This document shows, one piece after another, positions 56,995 through 64,000 of a stretch of 64,000 bases of DNA (within the stretch, counting starts at the first letter, position 1; the number at the start of each line of letters is the position of its first letter). The notes beneath the pieces were generated by a model. That model ran no database searches, was not told the DNA's origin, and was given only the letters and a program-made list of their open reading frames with translations. A program made the translations under genes and the position numbers. This DNA comes from Symsagittifera roscoffensis (taxonomy: Eukaryota; Xenacoelomorpha; Acoela; Convolutidae), in assembly GCF_963678635.1 (NCBI RefSeq), contig NC_087069.1:9631206-9695205 (forward strand), written 5' to 3'.

Positions 56995-58761
56995 GTGATA
57001 TCCTACGAGGTATCTTCTCGGAAAACTAAATGATAATTCAAAAAAAATTATTTTTGATTTTGAATAAATAGTTTTCTTAGTTTTAGAACCGCTTTGATTT
57101 TAGTTACCCTGATCTCTGAGCGGTGTACGGAAGGTCTTAGATACCGTCATCTTGGACACTGTGATAATTTAGTATAGTCATTCACTGAAGGTTTCATCAT
57201 CTTACTGCTATTGCAGTAGCAGTATCTCAAAGTCGAAAGTTGTATTTCAGCTTCAACTTTTTTTCTGGGTCTGCATATTGCCAATTTGGCAATGCTCCTA
57301 TATGATTTATGCTTGTTTGAAAATTTGTTTGATGCTAAAAACGCAACGCGAAAAAAAAGTCGTGGCAAGTTATCACGCACTGTAAAATTGGTCCAAATTG
57401 AATTCAGGCGAGCTAATCGGGCGTGTTAATTTCTTATTACAAGTTTCCACACTCAATGGTTGATTTAATTCAAAATTTTTGGTTTTTAAAGTGTTTTCAA
57501 CCAACAACTACTCGATAGCGATTAAAGAATACTTCGAGCATTCAAGGTTTGGCCGATTACACGAACAGTCTTCTTCTAATTGAGAAACAGGGATAGATAG
57601 CGGAAGAGAGCGGTGATTGTTTTGTTTTCCGACAAATCTCGGCTCCTCAAACAATTGTTTGACGGAATTTTTTTCCACGCAATTAGGTTTTTTCCACGCC
57701 ACATTCCTTGGTATCAAAACAGTAAAAAAAACGTTGCCACTGTTTTTGTAGAAATTAAAAATTTAGTGTTTCTCTTCTTTCGAATAGCTTGTTATGTTTG
57801 CATCTTCAAAATCTAATTTGCTGGCCCTTTATGACCAAATATGGGTTTTTAAATAACCGCAAGGTTAAATTTTACTAAAAATTATGAATTCAGAAACAAA
57901 TTTTAAAATTAATCATATTCAGTGAAGTGTTTTGCGTCTTTGCATTAAAAAAATAAACAAGAGATCATCAAATTTCATTCGGAGTTTTATGGCTCATAGA
58001 TTGCAATAAAAGCGACACTTCATTAATTAAAACGTCTTATTAAAGACCGTTGATTTTGTGAATGATCAAAGGAAGCGATGCATATGGTCAGATGCAGCTA
58101 TGACAGCGTCGTATTTTTTGGGTAGTTCTGCTCTAATTGAAAACTCTTTTAAAAGCATGTGATATGCGGCTTAAAATGCAGAGCTCTATCTTTTAGTTGA
58201 AGTCTAGAGAAAAAGATTCATTTTTAAAAGAGTTTTTTTTAGATTATTTTCGAGTCGACCGTACGGGAACTGCAGTAATAACGACACCCCTTGACTAAAA
58301 CTGCAAGAAACAAAAAAATTTTGGCTTTTTGAAGGTCTTCTAAGATGGATGGAGTTTTTAAAAATTAGGAGTTTTTATATTATACACGTACAATTTTCCA
58401 TTCTGAAAAAGGGGATTTTTCCTACTATGAGAGTCCGGTGTAAGAAATGTGTACAATTTCTGTTTAAAAATTATAACTTAAATTGAAAAAACTAAGGTGA
58501 CGTTGTCAAATTATTTAAACAATTCATATACCCAAGAGAGAAAACCGAAAAAAAATTTCTTCGATTTCAGATACTTGAGAGATAAAATGCACTTTCCCGC
58601 AATCAAATTATTAAGAAAAAAGACCAAGGAAACTTGCATGTTAATTTTTCGCCAATTTATTTGATTTCCATCTCGCCCTCAGAAAAATAAATGGATTTCA
58701 GATTGTCTATGTTTTCTCGAATTGAAATTTAATTATTCTTCCGACTTTTGTAACAAAATTA
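56995..58761. other. No gene seen
   Basis: AT-rich. Near 58735-58760 ATTCTTCCGACTTTTGTAAC imitates the 5' end of the adjacent hairpin-ended repeat and may be a partial second copy of that end. Confidence 0.45.
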
Positions 58762-59262
58762 ATTATTCCGACGAAGGTAACGGAATATTTTTTTCTTCAG
58801 ACAAATTTTGACTTTTTAATTAGCCATTACAAAATTTTTTCATATTATTCAAAAAGTAGTGTTGTCTTGAGCTTAAAAGTGAAAAGATATTTCACTTGTG
58901 ATCATTTTTCGAAAAGTTATAGGGGGTTTAAATATTGCCAATTTGGCCAATTTGGGATAATTAACACGCGAAATATTTGGCGCTATCAACGCGTCCGCGG
59001 AGATTTAAGCCGTCTTAGAAATTGTTCCAAATTGGTTGAAAGAAGATTATTTGCCATAATTGATATGTTACTAAGAGGAAAGTTTATCAATTTGTAGTTA
59101 ATATATTTATGTGGGGGATAATGTTCACAAAATAAATCTCAATTTAAAAAACAATATTCATTTTATTTTCATTAGGTTTATTTTTTTCATGTCATTTCTG
59201 CTCCATAGACCTTAAGAGGCAGTCGGAATATTCAGGGCTTCGCTCTGATACGAGCAGTTTTG
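58762..59262 (+). repeat. Hairpin-ended repeat, full-length copy
   Basis: Starts TTATTCCGACGAAGGTAACG and ends TTCAGGGCTTCGCTCTGATA, CGAGCAGTTTTGT. It shares the order TTCTTCAGACAAATTTTGAC, GATCATTTTTCGAAAAGTTA, TTGCCAATTTGGCCAATTTG, AACACGCGAAATATTTGGCG, GCGTCCGCGGAGATTTAAGC, TGCTCCATAGACCTTAAGAG, GCAGTCGGAATATTC with the copies at 43.2 and (reversed) 52.6 kb. A 76-codon plus frame inside it (58867-59097) is not conserved in the other copies. Confidence 0.8.
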
Positions 59263-60816
59263 TATTCCATTTAAAATCCAAACAAATGGAATGTTTTCAC
59301 TTTCTTTCCGCATCGTGTATTAAATTGCAGGCGTTTCTGCAAATTTCAAATGGGCGAGGCAGAAATTTTGCAAAGTGTTGCAAAAACGTTCTGATCGAAC
59401 GGCTGAACAATTTCCAAACCCATCAAAGTTAGATCAAAATTCCATTATGTCCACGTTCCACTACGATATTTGATATGTCTAGTAATTTTTTGTGTCGCAA
59501 TCAAGCTAATTGGTTCTAATTACTCATGACTAGATCAGAAACAAACACTTTTTTAAAATAATTTTCTGTGATTTTTAGGACTTTACGAAAATCAAAAATC
59601 ATAGTTCAATCAAAAACCATCCAGATACTTGTAGGGAAGTCGCAAAAATCGGAAAATCAACTTTTTTTAAATAAAATATTTAAAAAAAAATTGATTCATG
59701 GGTTCATACGTGCAATGTTTAACTGCTGCTAATTCATGGGTAGAAATTACGGTAATTCAATCTGGCTAAGAAATACTTTGAACAGTTTTGAGATTAAACA
59801 ATTTATCCAATTAAGGGGTTATACTAACTGCAAAATTACATCAATTGAGGCCTTATTTTGAGCTTGAGGGTGACTAAAAAACATTCGCTTAAAACTTTTG
59901 GAAACCTAGTTATACACCCTGAAACCCGTTCGAATCGTTTGCACTGATTCTCAAAATTTTGCTCTTCGATGAAACTTAAATCGCAATTTACATTTTTAGC
60001 GTCAGCAGAGTTTTACTAAATTTTTCTAACAATTGTTAAATCCGAGCTGGTTTTCCTCCAAAAAATTGCTCTGAAGCAGTTTACGAAAAAAAATGACAGT
60101 GGAACAAGGACAAGTTTTGATGGAGCAGTCAAGGGTTGAAATATTCTACAGGATTTAACTTATGAAAAACAACCTATTAAACAGGAACCTCCATACACCT
60201 ACAAGTCCCGCACACATACCTAACACCAACTAACCCCTTTTTGTGGGGGAAGCGTGAAAATCTCTAAGGTAGAGGGGTTGTTAAAGTTGCATTTTTTGGA
60301 GTGGGGGGGGGGGGGGCACGTGTACGTATTTTTCACTTTTTCAAAAAGTTTGCGGTAAATGTAATCAAGGGTTGAGTGTGGGAAGGAAAAGCGATGGCAA
60401 GTGAAGAAATTAAGAATATTTAGAGGGGGGTTTAGTATTTATGGGGGGGGGGGGGGAGGGGGTCCAGGGGGTGAGTAGGAAACAATGCAACTTTTTGCTG
60501 TAGCCATGTGTAAAATACATTTTAGCGATTGCAACGTTTAATTTTTGATAATTTAATTTCAAGATTTTGGAAAATTGAGGCTCTTATAGATTTAAATATA
60601 AATCTACCATAATCCATTTAATTCATTTTAATCGATTAAAGTCGAATGAATTGTTTTTTATTTTAAGTTTTTTCAATCAATTCATTTACATTTTTTTGAG
60701 AATTTTATGGATACAGACCATGAAAATCCATTATAACCGATTATTATCCTTGGAATCTGATTGCGGATTGATATGTGGCTTACAAGTGAAGAAGATTTAA
60801 ATGCTCATGTCTTGAC
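59263..60816. other. No gene; poly-G tracts
   Basis: AT-rich, with an unusual G-rich patch at about 60230-60480 holding two G runs of 13-14 bases (near 60303 and 60444). No terminal inverted repeats like those of the hAT elements were found around it. Confidence 0.5.
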
Positions 60817-61662
60817 AAGCGTGATCACAAAACTGGTTTCAATTCATACCTTAGCTTTCTCCAATTAAATTTGCTTTTTTATTTATATTCTAAAACTCGG
60901 AAGAAATTTTAAAAAAGTTTTCAAGATGCAACGAAAAATGTAGGCGAACACTTAAATTGTGATTACTGATCCAATACAAAAAAGTAACAAAGACTAAAAC
61001 GTGCAAAATTTTAAAACGTGAATGTGTTTTCACATGACTTTGAGTGGTCTTGCTTTATAAACTTAGACATAAAAGCTAGTAAGACTGCTTTTTTCCTGCG
61101 TTCGAAAAAAGCATGTAATTCCAATGCTCTTGACTGTTTGGCTTGCATTTTTTATGGAGTTTTTTTGAATCTTCTTATAGATTTTGGCGTTTTGATCAAA
61201 ACTAATGAAATTTAAAAACCACCAAATTGGTCAATCCGGAATGACCGCTTTGCAAGCTAAGAGACGCGAAATATATTTCTTAAACTACATCTTTGAATGT
61301 GGGTGAATTTTTTTTAGAAAAACAAGTATTCAGTCACCTTAAAAACAGTTGGAACAATCAAGGCTTAGCACTGACGCGGGTTTTGTAGTTCCAATATAAA
61401 ATTTTCTCTCTACAATTGCTTATCAGTCTCAGTAGTTTTATTAGAAAACCTGAATAGCAAAAGTTCACTTCAACAGCAGTCAATGTCTCGCAGCAGTGAA
61501 TACGATCTGAAAACAGTTTTTTTTGATGGTTGAAAAACTCCAAATTAATTTGTTCAAAAGTATATTTTGTCAATCCAGGTAATTGAGTTATTCTTTTTTC
61601 TGTTAAATTGCAGAGCTAGTTATCATCTGTAAAAATTGATGAGATGATTTGCCTTCGTGATT
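60817..61662 (+). repeat. Duplicated segment, copy 1 (about 846 bp)
   Basis: From AAGCGTGATCACAAAACTGG to TGAGATGATTTGCCTTCGTG it matches 63155-64000 with only scattered single-base differences. It contains a diverged hairpin-ended repeat piece at about 61212-61380 (ACCAAATTGGTCAATCCGGA, CAGTTGGAACAATCAAGGC). Two frames, one per strand (61018-61215 and 61358-61573), are preserved in the second copy, but that is expected from such a young duplication and neither has a recognisable motif. Confidence 0.9.
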
Positions 61663-63154
61663 GGTAATATTGGCGGCCTTCTATGAAATAGAAAGGTGGT
61701 TTCTTCTCCTCGGGTCAAACAAATCTAGACATGAATTTAGTATTGAGCATGGTCATCTGATTAAACTATGTGTTACCCTTGTTTTTTCCAGAAAAAAAAC
61801 TGTTAATTTTGTAAAGAAAAAATTTTTATCAGTTTTATAATTCGAAACCACGATACGAAATTTGAAAAAAAAAATTGACCGAATCATTCAAATTTTCAAA
61901 CTTTGATGCAAATTGAAAAAAACTGAGATAGGTTAAATGAGAGAAAAGTTCTGTAGGTGTTCACTTTCTATTTGCTTCCTTGTGTCATGCTATTCATTTT
62001 GGGTCATATGGACTCGCAACACTGCTTTAACTCTAGAAATCTTTTTAAAATTTTTTTTTTGGTGCAAAAACTTAGAATCAAGGTTTTTTTCAGGCGTTTT
62101 AGAAGGTAGTTGGAAGTTCAAGGCTTCCCATTTATACATAGAGTCATTTTTGGCTTGTCAAAAATCAGAAAAAAAAATATTTTGGAAAGTAGTTTCCCTA
62201 ACGGGTAAATATGCTGGGAAGCAGCTGAAAAAACCACAAAATGACATTGTGACATAGTTAGAAAGTATTGATCATTGGATGATGAAAAAAATACGCAAAC
62301 GCTAAAATGTGGCCATTTTCAAGAAAAATAAAGATCTACATACATTAAGTTTTTACTAAATCAAAACTAATTTCGCAATTTTACTAGGCTTAACCTTGGG
62401 GTCGACCAAAAAAAAGTTTTCAGCAAGTGTTTTTTTTTCGTAATAATAGTGTATAAAAAAGTTGTATGGATTTGGCTGTCGCAAAAAGATATTTACGTAT
62501 CAACCATACTCTACATTGCCACTTGTCTTTTTGTTCATTGATATCCAGTCTCTCACGGTAACCTCCAGTTTCAATTCCGAAAAGAAAAATACTTTTCACA
62601 AAACTTAGAAGAAGTCCTACGAACACGTACGACATATACAGATATCATCAAAAACTTTTTCCGAATCTATTTGTTTAATAGATTTTAATTTTCGTTGATT
62701 CTTAATATGTTATAATCACACAGGGTGATAAAAACTAAAAAATAAAAACCAAGGGCGACAATTTTCAAAAATGAGCACTGTGGCTTTGCAGAAATGACAA
62801 AAAATTACATTCGACTTTCCAATAACAAGCGTAAAGTTTTCCTTGAAAGATTCAGCTTAACTTTCTAACTCTTTCACTGAAACTGAGCGGAATTTTTTAG
62901 AGCTTTTAGGCTTAAATTTGAAAACTTCACAAAAGCTCGTCAAATGTGGTATCATATCAAAGTCTCAATCTGTCTTGATTAGGAACTCAGCCAATTTTTC
63001 TCAAATTTTTCTCAAGTTGCGAGTCGTACCTTGATTGAATCATTATTACTTCTAAAATTATCATTTTCCGCCCTGAATCAATCACTTTTTACCGAGCAGA
63101 TTATCAGAAATTTTAGCAAACAATTTTTGAAATTTCCAGAAAGAATTATCCGAA
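61663..63154. other. Unique spacer between the duplicate copies, no gene seen
   Basis: AT-rich sequence not repeated elsewhere in the window. A 106-codon plus frame at 61937-62257 has hydrophobic stretches (SICFLVSCYSFWVIW near its start) but no family I recognise and no supporting context, so it is not called a gene. Confidence 0.45.
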
Positions 63155-64000
63155 AAGCGTGATCACAAAACTGGTTTCAATTCATACCTTAGCTTTCTCC
63201 AATTACATTTGCTTTTTTATTTATATTCTAAAACTCGGAAGAAATTTTAAAAAAGTTTTCAAGATGCAACGAAAAATGTAGGCGAACACTTAAGTTGTGA
63301 TTACTGATCCAATACAAAAAAAGTAACAAAGAATAAAACGTGCAAAATTTTAAAACGTCATTGTGTTTTCACATGACTTTGAGTGGTCTTGCTTTATAAA
63401 CTTAGACATAAAAGCTAGTAAGACTGCTTTTTTCCTGCGTTCGAAAAAAGCATGTAATTCCAATGCTCTTGACATTTTGGCTTGCATTTTTTATGGAGTT
63501 TTTTTGAATCTTCTTATAGATTTTGGCGTTTTGATCAAAACTAATGAAATTTAAAAACCACCAAATTGGTCAATCCGGAATGACCGCTTTGCAAGCTAAG
63601 AGACGCGAAATATATTTCTTAAACTACATCTTTGAATGTGGGTGAATTTTTTTTAGAAAAACAAGTATTCAGTCACCTTAAAAACAGTTGGAACAATCAA
63701 GGCTTAGCACTGACGCGGGTTTTGTAGTTCCAATATAAAATTTTCTCTCTACAATTGCTTATCAGTCTCAGTAGTTTTATTAGAAAACCTGAATAGCAAA
63801 AGTTCACTTCAACAGCAGTCAATGTCTCGCAGCAGTGAATACGATCTGAAAACAGTTTTTTTTGATGGTTGAAAAACTCCAAATTGATTTGTTCAAAAGT
63901 ATATTTTGACAATCCAGGTAATTGAGTTATTCTTTTTTCTGTTAAATTGCAGAGCTAGTTATCATCTGTAAAAATTGATGAGATGAATGGCCTTCGTGAT
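63155..64000 (+). repeat. Duplicated segment, copy 2, truncated by the window edge
   Basis: Same sequence as 60817-61662 at an offset of about 2338 bp. The match is still running at the last base, so the true length is unknown. Differences include an extra A in the CCAATACAAAAAAAG tract and GTCATTGTG in place of GTGAATGTG near 63357. Confidence 0.9.

Noticed and set aside
60230-60480. Further hAT miniature element at the poly-G patch
   Set aside because: Neither CAGGGG terminal inverted repeats nor matching 8-bp flanks were found.
61937-62257. 106-codon frame with a hydrophobic start, possibly secreted or membrane
   Set aside because: No conserved partner, no motif and a composition typical of random AT-rich frames.

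Overview
The window looks like intergenic nuclear DNA from a multicellular animal, probably an invertebrate. It is strongly AT-rich, full of A/T homopolymers, and has no compact gene layout, no operons and no ribosome-binding signals. The recognisable content is animal-type repeats: a Ty1/copia element, two decayed Ty3/gypsy-like relics, hAT-type miniature elements with 8-bp target duplications, and several interspersed or tandem families. The species cannot be named from this. I found no host gene I could defend. Nearly all open frames are 60-80 codons, lack homology I recognise and have no conserved partner copy, so they are left out.

Layout. 1-11.6 kb: AT-rich DNA with a palindromic repeat (2.3 kb), an unidentified minus-strand coding relic (3.8-4.3 kb), a two-unit direct repeat (4.3-5.7 kb) and a three-unit tandem array (about 8.1-10.4 kb). 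11.7-18.55 kb: an old gypsy-like retroelement with two direct repeats of about 2.1 kb as putative LTRs around a shrunken interior (zinc knuckle, protease remnant, possible integrase N-terminus, no reverse transcriptase). 18.6-21.5 kb: miniature inverted-repeat elements. 28.1-32.9 kb: a nearly full-length but inactivated copia element on the minus strand (LTR-gag-PR-IN-RT-RH-LTR), with an inverted second copy of its own gag zinc-knuckle segment lodged between integrase and reverse transcriptase. 34.2-35.6 kb: a foldback repeat built from 258-bp units.

36-64 kb: scattered copies of a repeat of about 0.5 kb with hairpins near both ends (36.2, 38.4, 43.2, 43.8, 47.8, 52.6, 58.8, 61.2 and 63.6 kb), two more hAT miniature elements (42.4 and 45.3 kb), a short-motif array (47.9-48.4 kb), a gypsy-type gag fossil next to a 20-bp perfect hairpin (55.9-57.0 kb), and a nearly identical duplication of at least 846 bp (60.8 and 63.2 kb).

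Nothing here works together as a pathway. The interest lies in the repeat families and in how the retroelements have been broken and rearranged. All similarity statements come from reading by eye; no alignment or database search was run.
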